Origin: Luteolibacter flavescens
GTDB lineage: Bacteria > Verrucomicrobiota > Verrucomicrobiia > Verrucomicrobiales > Akkermansiaceae
Reading direction: 5' to 3'
NCBI RefSeq assembly: GCF_025950085.1
Contig: NZ_JAPDDS010000001.1
Location: forward strand, 620,001 to 684,000
Length of the DNA stretch: 64,000 nt
Shown here: in pieces, positions 9,599-18,417 of the stretch
Numbering within the stretch: position 1 is the stretch's first letter
Layout of the letters: each line of letters opens with the position of its first letter
The notes under the pieces: generated by a model
What the model saw: only the letters and a program-made list of their open reading frames with translations
Databases searched by the model: none
Told to the model about the DNA's origin: nothing
Made by a program: the position numbers and the translations under genes

Positions 9599-9734
9599 AA
9601 TGTGAGCGAGGGGGACCGGAACAGGCCCACAATATTCCATCCCCTACGGGGATTGCCCGGCTCTTTCAGGAAAGCCCTTGCCAAGTTGGCCCCGGCACGT
9701 CTAGTGCGTCGCCGACGTCCGACCCGCTTATTTC

Positions 9735-12257
9735 ATGGGAAAAATCCTCATCATTGCCGAGAAGCCATCCGTCATGACCGACCTGAGCAAGGCTCTGGCC
9801 AAGGCTTTGGGGAAGTTTGAAAAGGAGGGATCGGGCCGTGATTCGTGGTTCGAAAATGACAATGCGATCATCACCTCGGCGGTCGGCCACCTCGTCGAGC
9901 TGCGCATGCCGACGGGCCCGAATGGCAAGAAGCTGCCTTGGAAATTCGACGTCCTGCCGGCGATCCCGGAACGCTTCGAGCTCGATCCGATCCCGGATTC
10001 CGAGGCCCGCCTGAAGCAGGTCCTGAAGCTGGCGAAGCGCAAGGACGTGGACCAGATCGTGAACGCCTGCGACGCCGGCCGCGAGGGGGAACTGATCTTC
10101 CGCTACATCATGGACATCGGCGGGATCCAGAAGCCGGTGAAGCGCCTCTGGATGCAGTCGATGACCAACCAGGCAATCATCGACGCCTGGGAAAAACTCC
10201 GCTCCGACGAGGAAATGCGCCCGCTGGCCGATGCCGCGAAGTGCCGCTCCGAGTCCGACTGGCTGGTCGGCCTGAATGCGACCCGCGCGCTCACCTGCTT
10301 CCGCTCCCGCCACGGCGGCTTCAATATCACCGCCGCCGGTCGCGTGCAGACGCCGACGCTGGCCATTCTCGCCGCCCGCGAGGCGGAGATCCAGGCCTTC
10401 AAGCCGAGCCCCTATTATGAAGTGCACGCCACCTTCGGCGTCGCCGCCGGGGACTATCTCGGCAAGTGGATCGACGAGGCATTCAAGCGCAACGAGGCGA
10501 ACCCGCACGGCCGTGCCGAGCGGATCTGGGATCAGGAGGCAGCCGAGGCGGTCAAGGCGCGTTGCGACGGCAAGACCGGCACCGTCTCCGAGGAAAAGAA
10601 GGCGCAGTCGCAGATCGCCCCGCAGCTCTACGACCTCACCTCCCTGCAGCGCGAGGCGCCCTTCACCGCGAAGGGCACGCTGGCCATCGCCCAGGCGCTG
10701 TATGAAAAGCATAAGATGATCACCTACCCCCGTACCGACTCCCGCTACCTGCCGGAGGACTACGGGGACACCGTGCGCGAAACCCTGCGCGACATCGCCA
10801 ACTCCGACCTCGGCGTGGCAGACTACGCCAAGGCGGTGCTCGATGGCAAACAGGAGGCGGGTCCCCGCTTTCACAAGTCGAAGCGCGTCTTCGACTCGAA
10901 GAAGGTCTCGGACCACTTTGCCATCATCCCGACCGGCAAGTTCGTGAAGCTCAGCGACACGGAGGAGAAGCTCTACGACATGATCGTGAAGCGCTTCATC
11001 GCCGTCTTCTTCCCAAGCGCGGAATTCGAGCAGACGACCCGCCTGACCCGCATCACGACCGGCGACGTCACGGACACCTTCAAGACGGAAGGCCGCGTGC
11101 TGGTGAAGCCCGGCTGGCTGGAAGTCTATGGACGCCGCCCGGGCGTGGCCTCCGGCAAGGACGAGCTGACGCAGGTCGCCGCAGGTGAAAAAGCCCCGGT
11201 GAAGGAAATCGAGGTCCACCACGAGCAGACCAAGCCCCCGGCGCGCTTCAATGAATCCACCCTGCTCTCCGCCATGGAAGGCGCGGGCAAGCTGGTGGAT
11301 GACGAGGCACTGGCCGAGGCGATGTCCGAGCGTGGCCTGGGCACACCCGCCACCCGCGCGGCGATCATCGAAGGCCTCATCGCCCAGAAATACATCGTCC
11401 GCGACGGCCGCGACCTCCACGTCACGCCGAACGGGATGCGCCTCATCCACATCCTCAATGAGATGAAGATCGCCGGCCTCACCTCCCCCACCATGACCGG
11501 CGAGTGGGAGTACAAGCTGCGCCAGATGGAGCAGGGCCAGCTCCAGCGGAAGGCCTTCATGCAGGAGATCGAGGACTACACGAAGGACATCGTGGTCCGC
11601 GCGAAATCCCTCGCCACCGAGATCAAGAACCGCGCTTTCCCCGACCTCCAGGCGACCTGCCCGAAGTGCGGAACGGAAGGCCTGAAGCAGACCGACGACA
11701 CCTACGAGTGCCGGACCCCGGACTGCGGCTTCAAGGCGAAGAAGCACATCGCCGGCCGTGCCCTCTCCGAGGACGAGGCCCGCGAACTCTTCAGCAAGCG
11801 CCTGGTGGGCCCTCTGGAGGGCTTCAAGAGCAAGTTCAACAAGCCCTTCGACGCCGCCCTCGAACTGGACGACAAATTCAAGATCAACTTCGTCTTCGGC
11901 GACAAGGACGAGCCCGATGTGGAGCTGACCGATGACCTCGTCGTCGGAACCGCCCCCCTCGCCGATGGCCGACAGGTGAAGGTGTACGGCACCGAGAAGG
12001 CCTACCTCATCCCCGAGCTGAAAACGAAGAAGGACCCTGACGGCGTCCGCATCGGGAAAACCATTCTCCAGAAGGAGCTGCCGCTCGACCAGGTCTTCAA
12101 GATGCTGGCCGAGGGCAAGACCGACCTGATCAAGGGCTTCGTCTCGAACAAAACGAAGCGCGGCTTCGATGCCTTCCTGACTTTCTCCACCGCTGACGGG
12201 AAAGTGGGCTTCGAATTCCCGCCCCGCGCCCCGAAGGCACCCAAGGCCGCGAAATAA
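9735..12257 (+). CDS. topB: Type IA DNA topoisomerase, TopB (topoisomerase III)-like
   Basis: The 840-residue enzyme relaxes or decatenates DNA through a transient 5'-phosphotyrosine. The Toprim domain starts at the N-terminus ([17 protein letters not shown]) with [12 protein letters not shown], the TopB-type acidic motif. The catalytic tyrosine is Tyr331 in [13 protein letters not shown]. Downstream is a single four-cysteine zinc ribbon (Cys642, 645, 659, 664) followed by topoisomerase C-terminal repeats ([27 protein letters not shown]) in place of a long Zn-ribbon tail. It is monocistronic by context, with a good terminator 37 bases after the stop. Whether this is the cell's second type IA enzyme next to TopA cannot be told here. 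Confidence 0.95.
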   Translation: MGKILIIAEKPSVMTDLSKALAKALGKFEKEGSGRDSWFENDNAIITSAVGHLVELRMPTGPNGKKLPWKFDVLPAIPERFELDPIPDSEARLKQVLKLAKRKDVDQIVNACDAGREGELIFRYIMDIGGIQKPVKRLWMQSMTNQAIIDAWEKLRSDEEMRPLADAAKCRSESDWLVGLNATRALTCFRSRHGGFNITAAGRVQTPTLAILAAREAEIQAFKPSPYYEVHATFGVAAGDYLGKWIDEAFKRNEANPHGRAERIWDQEAAEAVKARCDGKTGTVSEEKKAQSQIAPQLYDLTSLQREAPFTAKGTLAIAQALYEKHKMITYPRTDSRYLPEDYGDTVRETLRDIANSDLGVADYAKAVLDGKQEAGPRFHKSKRVFDSKKVSDHFAIIPTGKFVKLSDTEEKLYDMIVKRFIAVFFPSAEFEQTTRLTRITTGDVTDTFKTEGRVLVKPGWLEVYGRRPGVASGKDELTQVAAGEKAPVKEIEVHHEQTKPPARFNESTLLSAMEGAGKLVDDEALAEAMSERGLGTPATRAAIIEGLIAQKYIVRDGRDLHVTPNGMRLIHILNEMKIAGLTSPTMTGEWEYKLRQMEQGQLQRKAFMQEIEDYTKDIVVRAKSLATEIKNRAFPDLQATCPKCGTEGLKQTDDTYECRTPDCGFKAKKHIAGRALSEDEARELFSKRLVGPLEGFKSKFNKPFDAALELDDKFKINFVFGDKDEPDVELTDDLVVGTAPLADGRQVKVYGTEKAYLIPELKTKKDPDGVRIGKTILQKELPLDQVFKMLAEGKTDLIKGFVSNKTKRGFDAFLTFSTADGKVGFEFPPRAPKAPKAAK

Positions 12258-12293
12258 TTTGTCATCGCGAGGCCGGAATCCCGGAATCACTGT

Positions 12294-12326
12294 GCCTTTT
12301 TCCGAGGGAGCTCGGGAAAGGCTTTT
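12294..12326 (+). terminator. Rho-independent terminator of topB
   Basis: Arms GCCTTTTTCCGAG and CTCGGGAAAGGC pair over 12 positions with one bulged T around a GGAG loop, followed by TTTT at 12323-12326. It starts 37 bases after the topB stop on the same strand. Confidence 0.75.
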
Positions 12327-12359
12327 CGTGCCCCGAAATCGGGTCCGCCCCACGCGTTC

Positions 12360-12660
12360 GCGTAATGGCGTAAGCGCTTGATTTGCCCGGATTTGCCGAA
12401 ATTGGGAGGTATAAGCGCCGTGCATTATTCAACCCGATTGATGCCGCCGATTTTGAAACTCTCAGGGACACCATAAGTTTTACATGGTTAAAAGACCCCC
12501 TTGTGATCAGCAAAACCGGAAAATTAATACATCTTAATAAAATGGCAAGGAACCCTTATTCTAAAAGGGATTCCAAACCTTGATCTCCGTGAATTCACGA
12601 ATATTTGGTCATCCCCATCATCTGCATTGTCAGTTTTTCCCCCTCATAAAAACTTCTTGC
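12360..12660. other. AT-rich intergenic stretch without a supported gene
   Basis: Base composition drops visibly against the surrounding GC-rich genes (for example TTAATACATCTTAATAAAA at 12525-12543). It holds two spaced copies of ATTTGCC near 12378-12395, two TAAGCGC elements, and a hairpin (GGAACCCTT paired with AAGGGATTCC around 12549-12575) that, read on the minus strand, is followed by a T-rich stretch. A 66-codon frame at 12383-12583 has no recognisable similarity and unconvincing composition, so I do not call it. I see no tRNA. Confidence 0.4.
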
Positions 12661-12689
12661 CAGATAAAGCATTCCGCCGTTCACTGCCG

Positions 12690-12956
12690 CCGTCCCCGCG
12701 GGACACCCCAGCACGCCGAAGGTTTCCCCCGACCGAAAGCGATGGAACATACGGACCGAGCAAAGGAATCCCCCACCCGAGCAAGGTCCCGAGACACCGG
12801 TTGCCGAAGAATCCCCCGATCCCGGCCTCCGACTTTCCCCCCGAAGTGTGTGTCGTGACGTGTCAGCCGCCCGGCGGGTCATCTCCCCGATCCGCCGGGC
12901 GGACTGCTCGCCGCAAAAGGCCGAAAAGCCAGCCGCCCTGCTCCGGGCGGCTTTTT
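12690..12956 (+). ncRNA. Candidate structured small RNA with C-run hairpin loops
   Basis: No protein is supported here, but the plus strand shows a chain of short inverted repeats that ends in a canonical terminator. In order: GTCCC/GGGAC at 12692-12704; GGTTTCCCCCGACC at 12721-12734; GGAATCCCCCACCC at 12765-12778; GAATCCCCCGATC at 12809-12821; ACTTTCCCCCCGAAGT at 12832-12847; an 11-base stem CCGCCCGGCGG/CCGCCGGGCGG at 12867-12902 with CCCC in its loop; then the terminator stem at 12931. Four C5-C6 runs are each flanked by short complementary arms, as in RNAs that expose C-rich loops for base pairing. The strand is inferred from the U-tract. The 5' end is not defined, and a leader of the downstream protease gene is an alternative. 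Confidence 0.4.
12931..12956 (+). terminator. Strong rho-independent terminator
   Basis: AGCCGCCC (12931-12938) pairs perfectly with GGGCGGCT (12945-12952) around the loop TGCTCC, followed directly by TTTTT (12952-12956). It sits 57 bases upstream of the S2P protease start with no protein-coding gene just before it, so it must end a non-coding transcript or attenuate a leader. Confidence 0.85.
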
Positions 12957-13012
12957 CGTAATGAGGGCACAGACCTTGCGCGTGGGAGTGATCCGGTCTT
13001 TCCTCCGGCCCG

Positions 13013-13729
13013 ATGGTCCGTTTCACGCTTTTTGGCATCCCCGTAGAAATCCAGCCTTGGTTCTGGCTCACGATCGCCCTGCTGAGCGGGGCTCTTTTCA
13101 ACCCCGACCCCGCCGGAATACAGTACGGGCTGATCTTCATCCTGGCGGCCACCGTTTCGATTCTGGTCCACGAGCTCGGCCACGCACTGACGGGCCGGCG
13201 CCTCGGCGGCGGCTACCCGAAGATCGTTCTCTGGGCGATGGGTGGGCTCGCCTACAACGAGGGCGGGCGCTTCACGAAGAGCGGGCGCTTCTGGATGATC
13301 GCCGCTGGGCCGGGAGCTGGCTTCATCCTCGGCGGACTCGTGTTCCTGATCATGGTGGCTGTCTTCGGCCTCAGCGATGCCGCGAATCTGGCGGGCTGGT
13401 CCTTGATCGGCATGAAGCCCACACTCTCCGCCGAGTCGCTTGAGTTCGCTCTGAACCGGGAGCCTCTGATGTCCCTTTTCCGCAGCATGCTGTGGATCAA
13501 TTTCTGGTGGGGCGTGATGAACCTGCTGCCGGTCCTCCCGCTCGATGGCGGGCAGATCACCCAGCTTTTCGTGAAGCCTCAGAAGCTGGTCCACCAGATC
13601 GCCATCGCCGCGGCGGTCGCGACCGCGGTGGTCGGCCTGGTGTGGAGGGAGTCCCTCTTCATGGCTCTACTCTTCGGCTATCTCGCGTGGCAGAATTACC
13701 AGGCAATGCAGAGCCTCTACCGGCGGTAA
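13013..13729 (+). CDS. Site-2 protease family (M50) intramembrane metalloprotease
   Basis: The 238-residue protein is almost entirely membrane-embedded, with about five or six hydrophobic helices. The zinc-binding HELGH motif is at residues 49-53 (SILVHELGHALTGRRLGG), and the third ligand is the Asp in NLLPVLPLDGGQ near residue 178. It is a short S2P homologue without PDZ or CBS domains, similar to compact bacterial S2P proteins that cleave membrane-anchored regulators. Its substrate is unknown. It is convergent with the TauE/SafE gene (11-base gap) and lies directly after the terminator at 12931-12956. Confidence 0.9.
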   Translation: MVRFTLFGIPVEIQPWFWLTIALLSGALFNPDPAGIQYGLIFILAATVSILVHELGHALTGRRLGGGYPKIVLWAMGGLAYNEGGRFTKSGRFWMIAAGPGAGFILGGLVFLIMVAVFGLSDAANLAGWSLIGMKPTLSAESLEFALNREPLMSLFRSMLWINFWWGVMNLLPVLPLDGGQITQLFVKPQKLVHQIAIAAAVATAVVGLVWRESLFMALLFGYLAWQNYQAMQSLYRR

Positions 13730-13740
13730 CCGCGGTCACG

Positions 13741-14532
13741 TCACGCCAGCAGCAGGCGACCGGCGACGATCAGCGAGAAGCCGATGACCAACCACTCGAA
13801 GGCCCGCTGAGAAACCCGCTGCACCAGCCACTTGCCCACCCAGATGCCTGCAAAAATGGCGGGGAGGCACTTCAGATTGTCCCACAGCGTCGCCGGGGTG
13901 ATGAGATTGAAGCTCCCGCTGAGCGGCACCTTGACGAGATTCACGAGCAGGAAGAATCGCGCGCCGATGCCAAGCAGCTCCATCTTCGGGATGCGGCGCG
14001 AGAGCAGGTAGAGCTGGATGACCGGGCCCGCGGCATTCGCGAGCATGGTGGTGATCCCTCCCGTGATGCCCGCGGCGGTGCCAAAGGAGCGCGCATTCGC
14101 CAGGCGCTCGGCCAGGACCGGCTTCCACGCGCGAAATGCCTGCAAGGCGACCATGGCCAGGATGCAGCCCCCGATGACGCGCCGCGCGACCTGATCCGAC
14201 GACTCCTGGACCAGGATCACCTTCAGCAGCCAGACTCCAATCGCGAGACCTGCCAGCGTGGCGGGCAGGAGCTTCCACACCGGCTTCCACGAGCCGTGCT
14301 TGCGGAAAGCCGGATACACCGCGAGGTCCGCGGCGATGAGCAGCGGTAGCATGATGCCCGTGGACGGCACTGCCCCGTAGAGATCCGCCATGATGAAGAT
14401 GGCGATCAGCGAGATGCCGCTGAAGCCCGCCTTCGACATGCCGATGCAAAAGGCCGCCAGCAAGGCAAGAGCGAGGGCGGCAGGACTATCGAGCACGCCG
14501 ATGGGATTACGCTTCGGCTTTCGGTGGGGCAA
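13741..14532 (-). CDS. TauE/SafE-family permease
   Basis: The 263-residue product has around eight hydrophobic segments in two repeats, with the family-type motifs GMSKAGFSGISLIAI in the first half and TAAGITGGITTMLANAAGPVIQLYLLS in the second. TauE/SafE proteins export or import sulfite, sulfonates or other small organic anions across the inner membrane. No sulfur-metabolism gene is nearby, so the substrate is open. The start at 14532 is followed by a basic stretch (MPHRKPKRNPIG) before the first helix. Confidence 0.88.
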   Translation of the reverse strand: MPHRKPKRNPIGVLDSPAALALALLAAFCIGMSKAGFSGISLIAIFIMADLYGAVPSTGIMLPLLIAADLAVYPAFRKHGSWKPVWKLLPATLAGLAIGVWLLKVILVQESSDQVARRVIGGCILAMVALQAFRAWKPVLAERLANARSFGTAAGITGGITTMLANAAGPVIQLYLLSRRIPKMELLGIGARFFLLVNLVKVPLSGSFNLITPATLWDNLKCLPAIFAGIWVGKWLVQRVSQRAFEWLVIGFSLIVAGRLLLA

Positions 14533-14544
14533 GCACTGGCAAAA

Positions 14545-14775
14545 GGATTGGCGGAGCCGGGAGCGCTGGCTTCAGCCGACTTGGCAGGTAGGCGAATTAC
14601 CTGCGAGCCACTCCCACTGGGTGCCCCTCCCTGGGAACGCGTGCCACTGGCGCGCTTGGCTGGTAGGCGAACCTAGGGAAGAAGCTGCGCTCATGGAGAG
14701 GCCTCTTGGGAATTATGCTCATCCGGTTGCTTCGCAGGACCATCCAAGCGAGCCGGTGGCACGCGCTCCCAGCGG
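14545..14775. repeat. Clustered short direct and inverted repeats in a 354-base spacer
   Basis: The gap 14533-14886 holds no gene. CTTGGCAGGTAGGCGAA at 14580-14596 recurs as CTTGGCTGGTAGGCGAA at 14655-14671 (16 of 17 identical). The first copy forms a hairpin GCAGGTA/TACCTGC around GGCGAAT; the second forms TAGG/CCTA around CGAA. CTGGGAACGCGTGCCAC (14631-14647) is matched by GTGGCACGCGCTCCCAG (14756-14772), an inverted repeat with one mismatch. This could be a REP/MITE-like element or a structured leader of the GH76 gene; I see no transposase. Confidence 0.5.
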
Positions 14776-14886
14776 GGCCGCCTTGATAGGCCGAGCTATT
14801 CCCCTCCTTCCCTCCGCTTCTAACACAAAGCAGACGGATTCACAAAATCCACCGTCCTTGCGCAAGATCTGCTGTGCTCGCTACGA

Positions 14887-16026
14887 ATGAGGACCGTGAC
14901 TTTCCAAACGCGTTTGCTTTCCCCTGCCCTCGCGGCGCTCAGCTTGCTCCTGCCTGCCGTCTCCGCCGCCGCGGAGGAATTGCCGCCTTTCCGCCAATGG
15001 GGCGCGGAGACGCAGGAGGTGCTGCACAAGGACATGTGGTTGCCGGAAAAGAAGCTCTACGCGGAGCGGATCAATCTGGAGACCGGCAAGCCGGATCACC
15101 CATCTTTCATGTGGGGCGTGGGCGTCCAGCTCTCGGCGCTGGCCGCCGCAGCCGACGTGGACCCGGACAAGTATGCCTCGCACATGCGCGAGTATGCCGA
15201 CGCCATCCAGGTTTACTGGTGGGAGCACAATGGCATCGAGGGCTTCGACGTGCAGCCGGGACCGCGCAACTCGGATCGCTACTACGATGACAATGCGTGG
15301 CTGGTGCTCGCGCTGGCCGAGGTGCACGAGATCACGAAGGAGAAGAAGTACCTCGACCGTGCCGAGGCCACCTTCCGCTTCGTGATGAGCGGCGAGGATG
15401 AGAAGCTCGACGGCGGCCTCTACTGGCGGGAGCTGGAGAAGACTTCCAAGAACACCTGCACGAACGCGCCCGCCATCGTCTCCGCACTACGCCTGCACCA
15501 GCTCACGAAGGACGAGAAGCACCTGGAGACCGCCAAGCGCATCTACGCCTGGACGAACTCCAAGCTGCAGGACGCGGACGGCCTGTATTGGGACAACATC
15601 AACATGGAAGGCCGCATCGACCGGCGGAAATTCAGCTACAATTCCGCGCTGATGATCCGCGCAAACTGCCTGCTCAACGAAGTGACCGGCGAGGCGAGCT
15701 ATCTCGATGAAGCCAAGCGCATCGCGAAGGCCGCCGAGAAACACTGGATCAACGAGGCGGGCGGCGTTTCCGACACGGGGAAATTCGCCCATCTCCTGCT
15801 GGAGTCCTTCCTGGAACTGCACGACCGCGACAAGGACCCACATTGGCACGCGCTGGTGACGCGTTGCCTCGTCCACCTGCACGACAAGCTGCGGGATGAA
15901 AACGGCCGCTATCCCGGCCACTGGGCGCGCAATTGGCGTCGTCCGCTGCGGAGCGTGATGCTGCTCGACCAGGCCAGCCCGGCGCGGATCTACTGGCTGG
16001 CAGCGCGCGAGATCAAGGCGCGCTGA
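14887..16026 (+). CDS. Exported glycoside hydrolase family 76-like protein (alpha-1,6-mannanase type)
   Basis: The 379-residue product starts with a signal peptide (cleavage near residue 28, AVSAAAEEL) and is otherwise an all-alpha toroid-type fold. The paired catalytic-type aspartates Asp134-Asp135 stand in RYYDDNAWLVLALAEV, the hallmark of GH76. Repeating helix motifs (GGLYWRE, LYWDNINMEG, FSYNSALMIRANCLL) follow, also as expected for the family. GH76 enzymes cleave alpha-1,6-linked mannan, as in fungal cell walls, but some members act on other alpha-linked sugars. The gene is convergent with the YihY-like gene and their ends overlap by 37 bases. Confidence 0.85.
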   Translation: MRTVTFQTRLLSPALAALSLLLPAVSAAAEELPPFRQWGAETQEVLHKDMWLPEKKLYAERINLETGKPDHPSFMWGVGVQLSALAAAADVDPDKYASHMREYADAIQVYWWEHNGIEGFDVQPGPRNSDRYYDDNAWLVLALAEVHEITKEKKYLDRAEATFRFVMSGEDEKLDGGLYWRELEKTSKNTCTNAPAIVSALRLHQLTKDEKHLETAKRIYAWTNSKLQDADGLYWDNINMEGRIDRRKFSYNSALMIRANCLLNEVTGEASYLDEAKRIAKAAEKHWINEAGGVSDTGKFAHLLLESFLELHDRDKDPHWHALVTRCLVHLHDKLRDENGRYPGHWARNWRRPLRSVMLLDQASPARIYWLAAREIKAR

Positions 16027-16892
16027 GCGGCCCGTTTCCTTTTCCCCGCGCGGCGGCTGAATCCCGCGGCCACCTCCGCCCCGGCGAGGAAGGCCTGAAT
16101 GGAGGCGAAGAGCCAGAAGAGCAGCAGCAGGAAATTCAGGCCGCCGCCGATGAAGGTACCCCACGCCGTGTGGCGGAAGTAGAGGTCCAGCCCGCCTTTC
16201 AGCGAGACCGCCACGAGAGCGGCAAATGCCCCGCCCGCCAGCGCATGCCGCCACAGCGGGCGGCGGCGCGGCAGCACCTTCAGAATGAGGGCGAAGGCAA
16301 AGGTGAGCAGGACGTAGGTGGAGAGCCAGCCGAGCCGCTGGACCAGATTCAGATCCTCCAGCCACGGCGCGTCCATGCGGGCGGCGACATAGGCTGCGAA
16401 GCCATCCAGCAGGGTTCCCGCCGCCAGCATAACGCCGAAGACGAGGATGAGGCCCGCGCACAGCGCCCGGGAGGCGAGCCTGCCGAGCCAACGCCGCGAG
16501 GGGTCCGCGGGCGCGGCTTCATTCACGAGATTCAGCGTCTTCCGCAGCTTCGTCAGCACGTGGGAGCCCGCGTAGAGCAGCGTGACCATCGCCACGACGA
16601 AGGCCCCAGGCTGGGACCGCGGTGCGATACGGGCGCTCTGCAGCACGCCCTCTATGACGCGGGCCATCTCCTCGCCAAGCACCGCCGCCATCTTGCGCTC
16701 CAGCTCGCCGTGGGCGGCTTTTTCCCCCAGCACCATGCCCGCGACCGTCACGCCGATGAGCAGCAGCGGGGGCAGCGAGATCATCGCGTAGAAGGCGAGC
16801 GCCGCCGCATTGTCGGCATGGCGATGCTGCCTCCACCGGCGGGTCATGATCCGCAGGAAAAGGAAGAAGCGCAGCTTTCGCATCCTCGACAT
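15990..16892 (-). CDS. YihY/UPF0761-family inner-membrane protein
   Basis: The 300-residue protein has about six hydrophobic helices and the family N-terminus (ADNAAALAFYAMISLPPLLLIGVTVAG), a middle helix block (SRALCAGLILVFGVMLAAGTLL) and a C-terminal block (GTFIGGGLNFLLLLFWLFASIQAFLAGAEVA). The family was once annotated as ribonuclease BN or virulence factor BrkB, but its function is uncertain. The C-terminal tail is very basic. It is divergent from the LpxL-like gene. Confidence 0.85.
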   Translation of the reverse strand: MSRMRKLRFFLFLRIMTRRWRQHRHADNAAALAFYAMISLPPLLLIGVTVAGMVLGEKAAHGELERKMAAVLGEEMARVIEGVLQSARIAPRSQPGAFVVAMVTLLYAGSHVLTKLRKTLNLVNEAAPADPSRRWLGRLASRALCAGLILVFGVMLAAGTLLDGFAAYVAARMDAPWLEDLNLVQRLGWLSTYVLLTFAFALILKVLPRRRPLWRHALAGGAFAALVAVSLKGGLDLYFRHTAWGTFIGGGLNFLLLLFWLFASIQAFLAGAEVAAGFSRRAGKRKRAAQRALISRAASQ

Positions 16893-17037
16893 CGTCCGGC
16901 ATCTAACACCCGGAACGCGTCACGCGAAAGCGCCGATTCCATCGGTATGCCCCCGCCCTGCCATCGCGGGCCGCTGTCAGCCCCCGCTGCCACGGGGCTT
17001 GCCGGACGGCGGGCGCGTGTGGAAAGTCGCCCCGCGC

Positions 17038-18417
17038 ATGAGCGAAGCCGCCGATGAAACCCCGAAGTCCCCGACCCTGGCCCACCGGCTGGAGTATGCG
17101 GCATTCCGCGCGGCGGAGGGGCTGTTGTCTCTTTTCTCGCTGGAGACCACGGTCCGCGTCGGCCAAGGGCTCGGCGTGCTCGCATGGGCGCTTTTCCCGA
17201 AATGGCGCAAGCTGGTGGAGCGAAACCTGCGGATCGCCACTGCCGCTGACGAGACCCCGCCGGATGCCGCGGAGATCGGCCGGATGGTGCGGGAAACTTT
17301 CCGCCGTGCGGGGAACAACCTCCTGAGCAGCCAACGCGCCGCGCTGATGACGCCGGAAGAACTGCAGGCGCACATCGAATTCGAGGGTCTGGAACACTTG
17401 CTCGAGCCGGTGAAGGCGGGTCGCGGCGTGGTGCTGGTGTGGTCGCACATGGGGAACTGGGAAGTGCTCGCCCAGCTCGTGAAGACCCTTGGCCCGGACG
17501 CGAAGGGCGGCCCGATTTTCCGCCGACTGGAGAATCCGCTGCTGGACGAGCTGACGGTGCAGCGCCGCACGCAGCAAGGGGCCGTGCTCTTCGACAAGCA
17601 CGACGGCTTCAATGGACCTGCGGCACTGCTCCGCGAGGGCGGTGTGGTCACGGTGATGACGGACCAGCGCGCCGGGGGGCATGGCGAGCTGTGTCCCTTC
17701 TTCGGACGTCTTTCCTCCTGCACTCCCCTGCCCGCTCTGCTGGCTCGGCGCACGGGTGCGGCAATGGTGACGCTCTCGGTTTTTTGCGTGGGCACCGGCC
17801 GCTGGCGGCTGAAGGTGCGGCCCGTGCCGGACAAGGCACGCACGCCGGAAGTCCTCACCCACCTGGAGACGGCGATGCGCGACCGGCTCACGGATGTCTT
17901 CTGGTTCCACGACCGCTGGCGCATCGACCGCGTGCGCCCGCTCTGCTTCTTCACGAAGCAGGTGCCCACCGAGGCGGCGCGCACGGCCACGGTACCGACG
18001 AGACTCGCCGTCACTCTACCCGCGGGCAGGCCGGATGCGGTGGAGGTGCTGCACGAGCTCTTGGAATTGCGGCCCGACCTGCGGATCGACGTGCTGGACT
18101 CCGGCGACCTCCCCGCCTTGCCGGATGACCCGCGGATCGTGCGCTTCCCATGGGATCGCGAGGGACCGGAGATTCACGCCGGAGCCGTGGTGGAGCAGTG
18201 CGGTGCCTCCCATCCCGCGCCGCTGGATTTCGTGCTGCTGCTCGGAGGCGAGCTGCCGCTGGCGCTGGAGGCGAAGCGCCTGGGCCTGCGCGCAATCATC
18301 GGCGTCGCTGTCTCCGGCAAGCCGTGGACCAAGAGCTTTCCCATGCCTGCGGATGCCGAGGGCTGGCGAAACCTCGCCGGGGATCTGGTGCTCACCGCGA
18401 AGAATCGCAAGGCATGA
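17038..18417 (+). CDS. LpxL/HtrB-family acyltransferase with an extra C-terminal domain
   Basis: Residues about 20-300 form a lipid A biosynthesis (Kdo2-lipid A) acyltransferase-like domain: the catalytic HxxxxE is HMGNWE near residues 139-144, followed by IFRRLENPLLDELTVQRR and VMTDQRAGG, all in the usual order. Residues about 305-459 are additional to the usual length of 290-310: TRLAVTLPAGRPDAVEVLHELLELRPDLRIDVLD and later a LLLGGELPLALEAKRLGLRAIIGVAVSGKPW stretch resemble half of a GT-B fold such as GT9 heptosyltransferases, without a full active site. I infer a membrane-associated acyl transfer to lipid A or a similar glycolipid. The stop overlaps the start of the ELM1-like gene (ATGA), so translation is coupled. 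Confidence 0.87.
   Translation: MSEAADETPKSPTLAHRLEYAAFRAAEGLLSLFSLETTVRVGQGLGVLAWALFPKWRKLVERNLRIATAADETPPDAAEIGRMVRETFRRAGNNLLSSQRAALMTPEELQAHIEFEGLEHLLEPVKAGRGVVLVWSHMGNWEVLAQLVKTLGPDAKGGPIFRRLENPLLDELTVQRRTQQGAVLFDKHDGFNGPAALLREGGVVTVMTDQRAGGHGELCPFFGRLSSCTPLPALLARRTGAAMVTLSVFCVGTGRWRLKVRPVPDKARTPEVLTHLETAMRDRLTDVFWFHDRWRIDRVRPLCFFTKQVPTEAARTATVPTRLAVTLPAGRPDAVEVLHELLELRPDLRIDVLDSGDLPALPDDPRIVRFPWDREGPEIHAGAVVEQCGASHPAPLDFVLLLGGELPLALEAKRLGLRAIIGVAVSGKPWTKSFPMPADAEGWRNLAGDLVLTAKNRKA

Noticed and set aside
9666-12425. A 919-codon open frame antisense to topB
   Set aside because: Composition is that of a GC-rich shadow frame and topB is unambiguous on the other strand.
12383-12583. A 66-codon frame in the AT-rich gap
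   Set aside because: No similarity, no leader signal and no neighbour support; left as non-coding.
12690-12956. RNase P RNA, tmRNA, SRP RNA or a cobalamin riboswitch
   Set aside because: I compared by eye the conserved elements of each (such as the RNase P ACAGAA segment, the tmRNA tag and ends, the SRP tetraloop region and the B12 box) on both strands and did not find them.
12595-13152. A 185-codon minus-strand frame across the candidate RNA and the protease start
   Set aside because: It overlaps the clear S2P gene and its residues reflect the hairpin repeats; a short protein near its end cannot be excluded but is not supported.
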